Numbered from the stretch's first letter, positions 15,001 through 23,617 are shown. The stretch is DNA of 64,000 nt from Antedon mediterranea (GCF_964355755.1 NC_092675.1:7228312-7292311); one strand, 5' to 3'. Program-made: numbers and translations. Notes: generated from the sequence alone by a model not told the origin.

Positions 15001-17501
15001 TGAAATTAATTTAAGAATGAATAATTTTGATTTGATAATACAGTATGGTAATATAAGTATTAATTATTTGAGAATTGTGTAATTCCAAGCTACTGTATGC
15101 ATAAAATTTGGTGTGTGTTTTATCACTAGTAATAGCATATTATGTTCTCAGCAACTTTTAATAAATGAAATCAATACAAAATATAAGTTTTTGTAAAATG
15201 TGTAAAGTGGTAGTAGCGATAATTGCAAATCAATGTTGAGCATCGTTTTTAAACATCATAAAACAGACGTAACTTTAGTAAATCACAGTATAAAGTGATA
15301 AAAAATGAAAATAAAAGATTTAGTGTGTAAACCGAGATGGTTATGTACAACCATTGCATTATACAAGTTCTGGTTATAACAACTATAGACATTCAAGTAT
15401 AATGACATAATCAACATTTTTATTATAATTTGTAATCTTTATAGTTGAGAAATAAAAAAGTAGACATACAGTATGATACTTTGACAAAAATGTTACTTAC
15501 AATCCTGAACGGTTCGAGTATCAACGATTGTAGTGTACACAATAGTTTCTTCACCTCCAACAATACCTTTACAGTAATAAGCACCAAACGCATTTTCACT
15601 TTCAATAGGAATATATAATACTCTAGCATCAGAAAATTTACCACTATGAACTGTCCCAGGCTGTTCTGCAGTAGAATCAGAGCTCGCTATCTTAAATGCT
15701 CTTCCCAATGTTATAGTCGTACCAGCTTCACTTGGGTAGCATTGGTACACTCCCCCATTAGCAAAAGGTGATTTTTGGTTAAAAACTGTTAAATGTGTAC
15801 TGGATACAAAAACTATAATAAAATAATTATTTAACAATTTGATTAGGGTTACATTATTAATTGTATAAGAACTGAGTGTATTCTTGCCATTTGAGGTTAC
15901 TTATCACATGCTATCGTAATTAGTTCTACTGAATGGAATTGATAATAAATGATATTTAATGGTAATAACAAATTGTTATATTGAACATGAACACAATATT
16001 AGGATTTTGTGCAACAAAGTTGTTGATTGATTCTCATGTGGTATGCACATTCTGTAACTGTCCTACTCTGCATCTAACATTGGAGAAAACTGCCTATTTG
16101 AAATTACATAGCCCTCTTGTTTTTTTTAATGGCCTAGCCCTCTGGTTTTTTTAATAGCCTAGCCCCCTGTTTTTTATTGGCCATAGTCCCCTGGCCTTTT
16201 ATAGCCTTTAACATTGATTAAAAGTGCAAACTGTGTATTAATGAACAAGTTTACTTTACGAAAGAACAATAAAACAATATTTAGGCATTGAAGATTATTT
16301 CATGAGTTGAAATATTTACTGGAGCCTATTAACTATTGAATAGATTAAATGGATTACATGCCATCAACTCTTGCGAAAATGTTATTATTAAATAGAATAT
16401 TTAAAAAAAAAATAAAGTATGTCCCAATATATAAAAATTAAACGTGTTAATTAAAAAATTTAATCATGGAGTTACTTCCATGATTCAATAGTAAAATCAA
16501 TGTTAGTTTTTCAACTGGAACCATTAGCTAGTCTAAATGTTCTTAAAGTCATTTTAAATGTCCCAGATCATTCTGCTGCCGTTCATTTTGATGGCTAGTT
16601 ATGAACACTTAAATACTTAAATATAATTTTTACTCACCATTGTACACTTATTGTGTAATATGAGGCCCAATACTAGGATGCGATAACGATCAATGATAAA
16701 CATATATTTTTAAGCATAATGGATATTTTATAGTCTAGGATAAAACCTTTTGAATTATTTTGTTTCATAGAACATCATCGATCATCGTCGTAGTATAAAT
16801 GGGCCTTTAGGCTGGATTCAATCACCATACCCTACTGTATAGTATATGGTAGCCGATGCACTGTGACCATTACAAACACTATAATTTCATTATGAAATTT
16901 TTGAATTTGTAGCAATATCCAGAATTGTATTGCATATTATAAGGCCTATTCCTGGCCTCTAAGTGGTATTCTGTGTCTCGATAGAATATGGGCCATTTGC
17001 ACTGCATGAATAGTGAAAAATTCAAGAAAATGTAGTAGTAAGCCTAGATAAAATAGAGGCATACTGAGAGGGTGTAATGGTATGAATGGGTAGGGAATTG
17101 TTAATTAGCAACTCCCTGGTAATGGTATGGGTGTTTGTTTTGTTGTTTGTTTTTGGGGTGGATGGGTGATTGTGTGTCCTGCATAGATGAACTGATATTG
17201 GTAGCCTGGTTCAACCAAAAATAGGTCATTAACTATGTTGTTACAATTCTGGAGAGGCCTATTGTTATTTGGGATCTGGAACTTCCCTGTTCAGAATCCA
17301 GGAATTGAACGCTAGGACTAGGAGGTAGAACTAGAGTAGTAGTCAGGCCTACACACCACCACCTATAATCGTTCAAGGAAATATAAAAACAACATAAAAG
17401 ATATAAAACTGCAAAATAGTAAATACATTACCAAATTTTAAAAGTAGTCCAATGGAAGCGAACTGAATTAGAACCCGGAAATAATTTAAACAATTCGCCA
17501 T
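1..17501 (-). CDS. tie: Tie-like receptor tyrosine kinase gene (partial: ectodomain and start of transmembrane helix)
   Basis: Fifteen exons were joined by hand: 17501-17432, 15812-15501, 14999-14733, 14189-14058, 13668-13516, 13317-13186, 12287-12135, 11527-11399, 11017-10760, 9998-9696, 9067-8988, 8293-8077, 7691-7471, 2875-2803 and 69-1 (continuing left). All introns are GT-AG, all phases join, and no stop occurs over 2569 nt (~856 residues). Domain order is signal peptide, Ig, Ig, five EGF, Ig, three FN3, transmembrane. This is the layout of vertebrate Tie1/Tie2 (Ig2-EGF3-Ig-FN3x3) with two extra EGF modules. Tie-specific details are a second Ig domain without the usual cysteines that runs directly into the first EGF through a LIVR-x-C junction, and a second EGF containing DPYGC-x-C-x-TGY/W-x-GL-x-C. 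Known family role: cell-surface receptor for angiopoietin-type ligands, signalling through a cytoplasmic tyrosine kinase. The kinase exons lie outside the window, so kinase activity is inferred from the family. Other Ig/EGF/FN3 receptors are less likely because of the order and the Ig2/EGF2 matches. Confidence 0.88.
81..330. repeat. ~110-bp tandem repeat, 2.2 copies, at the intron 14 acceptor
   Basis: Units begin CAAATGTTAATTAACG at about 82, 192 and 303 (period 110-111 bp). The second unit is almost identical to the first; the third is partial. The array starts about 10 bp upstream of the acceptor of the transmembrane exon. It includes the palindrome GTTAATTAAC. Confidence 0.85.
427..478. 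repeat. Perfect 22-bp hairpin in intron 14
   Basis: Arms ATGTTTTAAAATTCAGTAAC(AA) at 427-448 and the exact reverse complement at 457-478, with an 8-nt loop. No mismatch. It may be a young foldback or an RNA hairpin; nothing decides between them. Confidence 0.85.
1016..1098 (-). mobile_element. tRNA-derived SINE head in intron 14
   Basis: On the minus strand an A-box-like TGGTCTAGTCA (1084-1074) is followed 28 nt later by a B-box-like GGGTTAGAATCTC (1045-1033), then a run of T (1021-1015). Order and spacing fit an internal RNA polymerase III promoter of tRNA origin. No intact cloverleaf is seen. The body may extend left to about 940; its end was not defined. Confidence 0.55.
1110..2800. other. 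Intron 14, remaining part
   Basis: AT-rich intron with no supported gene. Homopolymer runs and a short (TTGA/TTCA)n tract near 2440-2470 are the only visible structure. The small ORF at 2207-2389 is hydrophobic noise. Confidence 0.5.
2803..2875 (-). CDS. tie: tie exon 14: fibronectin type III domain 3, C-terminal end
   Basis: This 73-nt exon encodes residues 810-833 (phase 0 to phase 1). Reading: ARVVNGAGPGNWSASIQAES, the F-G strand signature of FN3 (R-V-x-N-x-x-G-x-G-x-W-S), which directly continues GDYEVS from exon 13. It is separated from exon 13 by a 4.6-kb intron filled with mobile elements. Confidence 0.86.
3455..3730. other. CpG-dense patch in intron 13
   Basis: Against an AT-rich background this stretch has many CG dinucleotides (GCGCAATC, ACGCGGTCTACGCGCG, ACGTGCGTAGCGC, ACGCATGCGTACGC, GTGCGC). 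It also contains GTGCACGTGCAC. It may be a recently arrived repeat or a regulatory patch; no coding frame. Confidence 0.4.
4285..4440 (+). mobile_element. tRNA-derived SINE-like sequence in intron 13
   Basis: A box TGGCTCGATGG at 4293-4303 and B box GATCGAGTC at 4338-4346, 34 nt apart, as in a tRNA. It is followed by an AT-rich stretch with (TTTA)n near 4385-4400. The intron insertion is antisense to tie. Extent of the 3' body is uncertain. Confidence 0.6.
4662..4684. repeat. 23-bp palindrome, copy 1
   Basis: Perfect 10-bp arms TAATTCGTCA / TGACGAATTA around a 3-nt centre (TAG). The same palindrome with centre AAG recurs at 23618-23640; flanks differ. Confidence 0.7.
4765..4985. repeat. Dispersed repeat with CACACCAAAAC-type motifs, copy 1
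   Basis: Begins ATACACCTTTTACACCAAAA and contains GGTGTTTTGGTGTGAAAGG. A related stretch in opposite orientation lies at 7335-7456 (TTTTGGTGTGAAAGGGGTAT). Probably remnants of an inverted-repeat DNA transposon. Confidence 0.45.
6296..6906 (-). mobile_element. 5'-truncated non-LTR retrotransposon (LINE), C-terminal end of reverse transcriptase ORF
   Basis: An uninterrupted 185-codon frame (6906-6349) encodes the C-terminal region typical of CR1/L2/jockey-type LINE ORF2: LYKAIVRPHLEYSVSVWCPN, then LERVQRRATRLIP, YAERLRALKLPTL, YRRCRNDMNETFKILNG, and FSNRITDNWNALPEHVV-x5-INSFKNSLDKFW. The catalytic palm lies upstream in the family and is missing, so the copy is 5'-truncated near 6906. The 3' end carries a short CTAAGTAA-type microsatellite tail (about 6297-6325). 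It sits in intron 13 in the same orientation as tie. The intact frame suggests a recent insertion. Confidence 0.8.
7335..7456. repeat. Dispersed repeat with CACACCAAAAC-type motifs, copy 2 (inverted)
   Basis: Contains TTTTGGTGTGAAAGGGGTAT, the inverted counterpart of the 4765 copy. The two face each other across the LINE relic, 2.4 kb apart. It ends about 15 bp from the exon 13 donor. Confidence 0.45.
7471..7691 (-). CDS. tie: tie exon 13: fibronectin type III domain 3, N-terminal part
   Basis: This 221-nt exon encodes residues 736-809 (phase 1 to phase 0). Reading: PPAPEVEATHES, YLKVSIKLS, GKIVKYNVRYKSGDEWLN and VVETGDYEVS. The donor is GTAAGTATTC at 7470. A repeat-like stretch with CACACCAAAAC begins about 15-20 bp inside the intron, unusually close to the donor. 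Confidence 0.85.
8077..8293 (-). CDS. tie: tie exon 12: fibronectin type III domain 2, C-terminal part
   Basis: This 217-nt exon encodes residues 664-735 (enters phase 0, leaves phase 1). Reading: NDEAKCSTGVEVYMISYRTS (C-C' strands), then TYTLEDLETYTEYTISVTAKN with the L-x-x-Y-T-x-Y-x-I-x-V FN3 signature, ending EYSPEE. It completes FN3-2 together with exon 11. Confidence 0.87.
8988..9067 (-). CDS. tie: tie exon 11: fibronectin type III domain 2, N-terminal part
   Basis: This 80-nt exon encodes residues 637-663, starting in phase 1 and ending in phase 0. Reading: PSSPLVDTNI then KKIKLSWTPLM, the B strand with the conserved Trp and Pro. The exon is too short for most ORF scans. It was found by requiring phase agreement between exons 10 and 12, and both splice sites are canonical (TTTCAG acceptor, GTATAT donor). 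Confidence 0.82.
9696..9998 (-). CDS. tie: tie exon 10: fibronectin type III domain 1
   Basis: This 303-nt, phase 1-1 exon encodes residues 536-636. It starts LPKYTGTPSVTSVTSSSVELKW, a typical FN3 A/B-strand pattern with core Trp. It continues GDGPIVGYVVSYYD, then the L-x-Y motif GLDYEQDYSFAVAAV, and ends SAYAVTLCGE. All landmark FN3 residues are present. Confidence 0.88.
10760..11017 (-). CDS. tie: tie exon 9: Ig-like domain 3
   Basis: This 258-nt, phase 1-1 exon encodes residues 450-535. Reading: VKVNPGQTTTFQCTVFGD with the B-strand cysteine, then ESTTNTTVSFSTVANTGTVY, ending in SRTHTVDLFS. Position and length match the third, membrane-proximal Ig of Tie. Only one cysteine is seen, so the canonical disulphide cannot form as read. 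It is an Ig-like domain by position rather than by a full motif set. Confidence 0.75.
11399..11527 (-). CDS. tie: tie exon 8: EGF-like domain 5
   Basis: This 129-nt, phase 1-1 exon encodes residues 407-449. It contains CASRTYGNMCELTCNC, SCHHETGC and GGCNADWLPNSC. Cysteine spacing is EGF-like, but the last loop is short and the usual aromatic/Gly motif has become DWLPNSC, so it is the most diverged of the five. It joins Ig3 through TTG. Confidence 0.8.
11908..11942. repeat. Perfect 14-bp GC-rich hairpin in intron 7
   Basis: TCGTCGGGAGAACA (11908-11921), loop TGTTTAA, then TGTTCTCCCGACGA (11929-11942). It stands out in AT-rich intron DNA. Confidence 0.8.
12135..12287 (-). CDS. tie: tie exon 7: EGF-like domain 4
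   Basis: This 153-nt, phase 1-1 exon encodes residues 356-406. It contains VCPVGYFGGDCTSICHCK, CDKADGTCSNGEC and a divergent ending (EGYLTYSNAYC). It is an EGF-like module with no positional equivalent in vertebrate Tie1/Tie2, so it is either a lineage gain or an ancestral module lost in vertebrates. Confidence 0.82.
12596..12616. repeat. (TA)n microsatellite in intron 6
   Basis: About ten alternating TA units between exons 6 and 7. Confidence 0.85.
13186..13317 (-). CDS. tie: tie exon 6: EGF-like domain 3
   Basis: This 132-nt, phase 1-1 exon encodes residues 312-355. It contains CTTGKFGAGCSQECHC, CNQYTGVC and GCAAGWSGTNC: eight cysteines with the G-W-x-G-x-x-C ending of Tie/MEGF-type repeats. 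In vertebrate Tie the third EGF is the last before Ig3. Here two more modules follow. Confidence 0.85.
13516..13668 (-). CDS. tie: tie exon 5: EGF-like domain 2
   Basis: This 153-nt, phase 1-1 exon encodes residues 261-311. It contains CGGNRFGLNCEARC and then ICLSDPYGCDCITGYTGLKC. The DPYGC-x-C-x-TG-x-x-GL-x-C segment is the most Tie-diagnostic stretch in the window; vertebrate Tie EGF2 has nearly the same motif. The rest of the module is more divergent (an FKSDNKAQCQGTQ insertion). Confidence 0.9.
14058..14189 (-). CDS. tie: tie exon 4: EGF-like domain 1
   Basis: This 132-nt, symmetric phase 1-1 exon encodes residues 217-260. The pattern is C-x5-RWGPRC-x3-C-x2-C-x-NGGVC-x7-C-x-C-x-PGFSGDNC: eight cysteines in the laminin/Tie-type EGF spacing. 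The RWGP-x-C and CPPGF-x-G motifs match the first EGF of vertebrate Tie receptors. Confidence 0.87.
14733..14999 (-). CDS. tie: tie exon 3: Ig-like domain 2 (no canonical cysteines)
   Basis: This 267-nt, phase 1-1 exon encodes residues 128-216. The Ig-like pattern is visible: VGDTVIVSFDV, then VLIWRKDGG with the core Trp, then LENAGMYELHF as the F strand. The usual B- and F-strand cysteines are absent. It ends IELIVR, and the next exon supplies G-C, the first residue pair of EGF1. The same cysteine loss and the same LIVR-x-C hand-over are known from vertebrate Tie Ig2, a strong family marker. Confidence 0.86.
15501..15812 (-). CDS. tie: tie exon 2: end of signal peptide and Ig-like domain 1
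   Basis: This 312-nt, phase 1-1 exon encodes residues 24-127. The Ig-like fold carries cysteines in GGVYQCYPSE and GAYYCKG, the expected B- and F-strand pair. In Tie family members this N-terminal region takes part in ligand binding; whether that holds here is inference. A second possible acceptor slightly downstream (ATCCAG) would run into a stop after joining to exon 1, so the TTATAG acceptor was used. Confidence 0.85.
16108..16210. repeat. Short imperfect tandem repeat in intron 1
   Basis: About four ~30-bp units of the type TAGCCCTCTTGTTTTTTTTA ending ATGGCC/ATAGCC, with variable T-run length. Confidence 0.7.
17432..17501 (-). CDS. tie: tie exon 1: start codon and signal peptide
   Basis: The exon encodes residues 1-23. 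ATG is at 17501, in the context CCATAATGG. It begins MANCLNYF and continues with a hydrophobic stretch (VLIQFASIGLLLKF), then a donor GTAATG in phase 1. Exon 2 adds VFVSS, so the signal peptide core spans about residues 8-27, with likely cleavage near VSS/T. The start was chosen because it gives a classic signal peptide and the correct phase into exon 2. The mRNA 5' end was not located. Confidence 0.82.
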
Positions 17502-17640
17502 TATGGCTTCGTTGCTTCTCTTGTGAGAGAGGTGTTGTTAAAGGAATGACAACACAAAACAAGGAAGTTCCATAATCATTGGAGTGGAAAATGACGTCAC
17601 CCAAACTTTTACATTAATAACAACTATCGCTTTTCCTCCT
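17502..17640 (-). promoter_or_regulatory. 5' flank / putative promoter of tie
   Basis: Reading toward the gene, this stretch holds a perfect CRE-type TGACGTCA (17591-17598), a GGAAGTTCC palindrome at about 17564-17572 (ETS-like GGAA core on both strands), and an inverted CCAAT (ATTGG) at about 17577. ETS sites are known drivers of vertebrate Tie promoters. Function here is inference. No TATA box is evident and the transcription start was not located. Confidence 0.35.
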
Positions 17641-17817
17641 CCACTGAGTACAAGATTTAAGATTCAAGAAATGTTATTGATCATTTTGCACAACAAATTG
17701 CACAAACGCTAAAATACGGTGGTAAAAGGGTTTTTTCTTTCATTTAAAAAAAAATTACAATATAATAAGTAAACTGTAAACACACCGATTTGAAACTGTA
17801 ATAGCAATACATTATAC

Positions 17818-17957
17818 CATGGAGGAAAAAGTAAATTTATTTTTTTTTATTTATTTTTTCCTCCATGATTATACCGAGTCAGTTTAGCATAGATTCAGCA
17901 TAATCATGGAGGAAAAAATAAATAAAAAATAATAAATTAATGTTTTCCTCCATGGCA
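17818..17957. repeat. Double foldback: two CATGGAGGAAAAA hairpins
   Basis: First hairpin 17818-17869: CATGGAGGAAAAA ... TTTTTTCCTCCATG. Second 17901-17957: ATCATGGAGGAAAAA ... TTTTCCTCCATGGCAT. The whole block is also roughly palindromic around 17885. A minimal version, CATGGAGG-TTTATA-CCTCCATG, occurs at 27055-27076. Probably a small foldback element family. Confidence 0.7.
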
Positions 17958-18009
17958 TAATCAATTACCAATTATAGTTATTATCAATGCTACGGTATTT
18001 CTTAAATTT

Positions 18010-18060
18010 TGAAAGATATTGTCCCTCAAAACATGAACAAAAAAAAATCAAACTTTGAAT
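18010..18060. repeat. Dispersed repeat family E, fragment
   Basis: Shares 'ATATTGTCCCTCAAAACATGAA ... CAAACTTTGAATA' with the better copies at 19965, 38235 and 55815. Confidence 0.4.
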
Positions 18061-18424
18061 AAGCCATTTTGAAAACGTTGATAAAGTTATTCAATTTTGG
18101 CAAAAATAATGAACAAAACTCACTCTCGATTAAAAAACACCAATAAACAGTTAGGCCTAAGCTCTACATTTAACCAAAACCCATATTAGATCTATGTGAC
18201 ACATTAAAATAGCCTATTCAACTTTTTTTTTTAAAGGAAGACAATCGGAATCTTTAATATTAGGCACATTAAATGCACATTTCATATGTCCATCTATTCA
18301 CCAAATTACGATTTTTTTAAATATTAATTCAAAAATGTATTTATTTAGCTAAATTCAGGGTACATTGCACCTTCAGCATTTGTTTTATTATTGGCACAAT
18401 GATGTTTGTTTTTCAATAACGTAA

Positions 18425-21400
18425 AAAAAAAATGCCGCACACTCAGGACAATGCTTATTTTGTGTAGCCTATTGATAGGCCCCAGAAGTGGAATAGTTTC
18501 GTTTCTGTGTCGAAAAGATCATGGAATGCAATCATTTGAATGAATTCTCTCAGCCACATCACATAATCTATAAATTGTGAATGTAAGGCTTAATTTCAAT
18601 AAAATCCATTAATGCATTTTTATTATTTCCACTACATCCTTTAAATAACCTGGATTTTCGGAGTCATATTTTATTTTTAGGAACGAATGTTATAGTAGAA
18701 GTTGACGATGACGTGTTAAAACAATGATAGTCGGAATCATAATTATAGAATATATAACTCTTATTATGAAAATCAAAAATAAACAGAGAGCGCCCCCACA
18801 ATGTATCTATTGACAATGTAAACTATAAGATAAGAGATTAGCGCCATCAATAATATTTGTTTATTGTTTTTTAAAAGGGGGCTTCCTCAAGCAGGTCAGT
18901 GTTAGTTTAGTAACCAAGTTAAAATTATACATTATACCAGTTGACATCATGATAGGATTTCTTCAGAAAATGTAAGCATAATGTAGTTTTTTTAATTGTT
19001 ATTAATTATGTGACGTCTATGAACACTCAGCCAATGGCGTGTGAGCAGTAATTTAATTTCGTAATTAGGATCCGTGTAGTCACACTCTGTCATGATAACA
19101 ATTATGATTGTACAGACATGTCTGTTATTTATTTCATAGAAAGACAATGCGAATAATTAGGCCCGGTATAATTACATAGCAGACTTAATTAATTTTACAA
19201 TTGGTACTATACTACCATAGAGATACTCACTCTATGGCAGACTAACACGTCTGATTCTCAGACTACACATGGACAATTTATCTCATGGATGATACTGAAT
19301 AACTCAGTTTCTTACATAAAATTCAGGATATTAAAATACATTTCAAACACGCGATCCCTTTGGTACCCCTCCAGAGACACCTTATTAAGGGCACATTTTC
19401 CCATGAGGCAAGGTTTCAGCAAACCCTATTCAGCTCAAATCTCAATGTTTGATACTATCACTTGCAGTGCAGGAAAAAATCATCGGTACATTGAGTATAA
19501 TAGGCCTATAAAGGTTTGTAAAATCATGATACCTTGTTTGCATTAAGTTCCGTTTAACCCGGTGTGACACCATAAATAAACTTCAGGATGTCAATTTGTT
19601 TGTTCACGTCCGTAATTCTACTTACAGAAAAGAATCGTGAGAACAACATGACTTGAATTACAATAAAACAGGATAAAATAACACACTACATTACAGGGTC
19701 TATATGAATGAAATGGAACACTCCAAGATAGAGATTCTGTTGTTGTATTATCAGTAATTACTTACTCACTTCATTTGTACGAACGTAACATAAGCCTATT
19801 CAACAATAACCAAGGCAGGCAACTATAGGAAAATTCACAAAATATTTAATTTTATTTATTTTGTTTTCTTATTTAAAGGAAAAGTACATTGATAAAATGT
19901 TTTACATTTAAACATTTATTTGTCATTTTATAATTGAAAATTATTGATTGAAATTGAACTACAAATAACCTATTCAACGTCTGATTTAATTAATCTTCAT
20001 TTTTCATGTTTTTGGGGGACAATATATCTTTAATAAAATACAATTTTTAATTATAAATTGTTACATGATAAAAATCCTCATCTTATTATAGAAATACGAA
20101 AAAGTCCTCCTTTTTTTTAAGGCATTATTTCACAAATCTCGTTCTCACCGCTATCAAATAAGTTATTGCAAAGATGATTTTATAATAACATTTAATAAAT
20201 GTAATAATACGTATATATAGTCGTTATAGTCCGTCACAGATTAGGCCATACAGGACTCATTCAATTTTGCCATAACCAGATAATTTTATTTTCACTTCTG
20301 ACGAAATGTCCTTCTATATATAAAACACCATTAACACAAATTTGTTTTTCCTTGCCTTGACCTACGAAGACCTTTATCGGTTCCATCTTCTTTTTCTTTT
20401 CTCCACTATCTGGTTTGACCTATTTTACAGTAGCTAATATAGGCATATTGCGGATATCCGTAGTTTGCCAATTTTTTCTTTCTTATCAATTTTTTTGTGC
20501 GTTTTAGTAACATATGGATAATTCTAGATTTTTTAATATTAAGATTGGTTAGTTTGCATTGAATATTATAATACAATATAGTACAAATGCATGCAACTTT
20601 AATGTAGGCCTATGATTGAATTATACTATGGTGACGTCGATACTCAAATTTAAAAAAGGAAATTGTGTATAGTGAATCCTACAGAAGGTCCGAAATTAAA
20701 TAAATTATTTAACAAAGAGTGTACTTTTTAGTTGACCGTAGATTCTTTCTATCAAAGGCCTTTTCCATCGCTAAGATTGTATAAATTCTAAGAATGTATT
20801 AATTATCAATTTAGCGATCCAAGGTGGTCAAAAATATTGTTGACCAAAGGGCAGTGTGAATTGATGAGGAATTGTTGGTGGCGTATATCGCAATCATGTC
20901 TATTCGAGCCGCGGTAGTCACGCTCCAATGCCCATTCTGCGTGGTGATTTTCTGGTATTATACCGTGGAATTCAATCACTTATATACGCGTTCTTTCATT
21001 ACCTTAACATCAATAGCAATTCCATTACCGGCGATCAACATCATAATAGTTATTTATATCACTATTTTTGTATATACTTGTTGTTAGAAGAAAATGATAC
21101 ACCCAATACTGGTACACCCGAAGATACTAGGCCTTCAACGACGTTAGAGAAGAGGGTCAAATTCCATCATTGAATTTTTTAATATCAAGATTTATACCTT
21201 CATCGCAAGTTATACTCCGTAAGTAGTTGAACATTAATTGCTTTTATTTTAATTGTTAATATAATTTGAAATTTAATCTACCCTTCGAATGGAAATTAAT
21301 TATTCATAGCAGGAGGGTTAAACCGAAATATTGAACACCAGTTTTAGTTATGAATATTAATAATTTTAGGTAACATTAATATATTCCGCATAATGCTATT

Positions 21401-21630
21401 ATCATGTAATAAATATTTTGATGCACAATTAAAATCGAGCCTAGCCCTATAGACATTTAAGGTAATGCCGGATGAAATTGAAACATAAATTTCTGAGACT
21501 GATGAGATGATGGAATACAAAATGCATACGATAAATATGGGCCTAAGAATTCAAACAAATAACGGAAAGATCCTTTAAATTGATTGCCTTAAAAATGTAT
21601 TTAAAGCATAATATTTAAAACTTAATCAGA
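18425..21630. other. Intergenic AT-rich DNA upstream of tie
   Basis: Apart from the family E copy I see no supported gene. ORFs at 19289 and 20872-21173 lack recognisable motifs or coding composition. Confidence 0.5.
19965..20045 (+). repeat. Dispersed repeat family E, copy
   Basis: AACCTATTCAACGTCTGATT, then TTAATCTTCATTTTTCATG and TTTTTGGGGGACAATATATC. Nearly identical to 38235-38310. Confidence 0.7.
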
Positions 21631-21635
21631 TCATA

Positions 21636-21976
21636 CACTGTAAAAATAGTGTTTTAAATATGTATTTTGTACTCACTTTTTCCACACGTTAAGCCTTAAA
21701 TATGTTTAGGAAGATGTTCTAAATGATACATTCTAAACATGTAGTCTGTATCCAACTCAAAACATCGGTGACGTGTTAATTGTATGTGGAGCAATATAAA
21801 GACACGTTTAGGTTTAAAACGTGTTTAATTTTGCCAAGTGGGAAACTTTTTCCCGCCACAGTAAAATCAAAGTTAAACACGTACCTAAACATGTAACTCG
21901 TGTTTAAAAGCTAAACGTGTGGAAAAAGTGGGTACAAAATAGGTGTTTAAGATCTAAACACTATTTTCAAAGACAT
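21636..21976. mobile_element. MITE family D, copy 1 (long palindromic element)
   Basis: Left CACTGTAAAAATAGTGTTTT ... ACTCACTTTTTCCACACG and right CGTGTGGAAAAAGTGGGTAC ... AAACACTATTTTCAAAGAC are inverted repeats of about 70 bp. The interior repeats 'AAACACGT/ACGTGTTTA' words. A second copy is at 53096. No coding capacity; superfamily not assignable. Confidence 0.75.
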
Positions 21977-22584
21977 AATGAAGAATAATATTAGAGGGCC
22001 TACTTAAAAACCATACTATATTAACTGGTCAACATAACGGAACTGGTATAAAATCATAGTAGTATAGTTAGACTTTCTTCACTGATGTTATTGTGATTAT
22101 GCGCATTTAATGACACCGAATAAATTTATTTTAAATCCGAAGCCTAATGATACTCTAATGGATGACTTTAAGCCTACTATTTTTATAATATTAAATCATT
22201 TTAACAGACTGAGAGTATGGTGAGCTAATTAGCTGTCATTTATTCGAAAATAAAGATAGGTTAAGTAATACTGTATGACGTTACATGACCTTACCGCCAC
22301 CCCGCCCCACCTCATATTCATATTAAAATTAACACATTATATTAAACTAGGTATAGTATAGGTAGCCAACACATGATTGTTTGTCAATTTAAACATAGAA
22401 AAATAGTGATAAAATGAAATATTTCTTAAGTTGTACATACGCCTACATAGGTATTTATAAAGCAGGCTTGTAGTTTGAGTATGTACACGGCCCCGGGTCG
22501 AAGAGCAAGGCCTAGTTGTTTATTTTGGGCCTTCGTCTGGGAGTAAGTGAGTTTACCAATCTCAATTATTGACATTTAGGCCTA

Positions 22585-22802
22585 AGCGTGGTTCCCACTT
22601 GCGGCGCAACGTTAAACAACGCTACGACGTATTGACGCAAAGTGCTGTATTGCGTAATCACAAGTGGGAACCGACGACGCAACAGTGCTGCAAACATCAC
22701 AGGTTTGATTTCACGCAGGCGGGAGAAAACACAATTATCGGAAGGGCATTTTTTTACGTTGCGTAGGTTGCGTTACGTTGCGTCGCTAGTGGGAACCAAG
22801 CG
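22585..22802. mobile_element. MITE family B, copy B1
   Basis: Starts AGCGTGGTTCCCACT and ends AGTGGGAACCAAGCG: an inverted terminal repeat that extends into CGACGCAACG. Flanked by CTA/TTA. Contains the family B core (TTGCGTAATCACAAGTGGGA; TTTGATTTCACGCAGGCGGG). This copy preserves the empty site used by the family C insertion in copy B4. Confidence 0.8.
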
Positions 22803-23617
22803 TTAGATGTTTCATCGTGCTTGGTCAATTACTTGCAGTGGCCGGTTACGATCTTGCGTTGCGTCAAAATGGGATTCGAGATTTAACATCAAGTTTAATT
22901 AATTTGAATTGAACACCGGGTTCAACACCCAGTTCATGTAATTTCATTCATTCACCTTTTTATTTCGGAATACCATGGTGACATAATAGGCCTATATCCA
23001 TAGCAAAAGAGAGAAAAACCATTCTTAATCTAAGAGCTCATGAACAAAAACAAAAATATATATATATATAGTCAATGCAACAAGTCATTCCATTGTATGT
23101 GCATTCTTGACACATTAAGAACGTGCCGATTAATGGCCATGATCAAAGAATGGAAGAAACAATTCTTTAATTATCTTGATATATGTAAAAACACATTATA
23201 CGGCAGAGAAAAACATTTTAATGCGGGCTTACATAATTTCACTTAGTATTTTGATAATTTCAAAATAGGTTTACTGTGTTAGCACTAATGAATTCTAATA
23301 CATTACAAAGCCGAGACTCCAAACGCATTTTAAAGACATTGAAGATTAGATGCATCAAGAAATTACACGAAAATCTCGTAACTATATTTTTTTTAAATCA
23401 TCAGGTGCTTAAAATCATTATCATTGCATCGTTAATATAATCCTTTATTATATCATTTTCATCATTATTATTATTAATATTTTAATATGTTTGCATCATC
23501 ATTATGTATCATTGTTGTAGTTTTAACCATTTGTTTCCAAGCTAGATGAGACGTTGTTCTTTTTTACCTCTGATTGAAACATTGGAATAAAAATAAATAT
23601 AGGACGAGAATCACGTA

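Noticed and set aside
20872-21173. Two overlapping ORFs upstream of tie
   Set aside because: Hydrophobic AT-driven frames, overlapping in different frames, with no motif or splice support.
22569-22766. ORF of 65 codons; similar ones at 34479, 41595, 42586 and 54869
   Set aside because: All are readings of MITE B cores; the shared peptide words come from the repeat.
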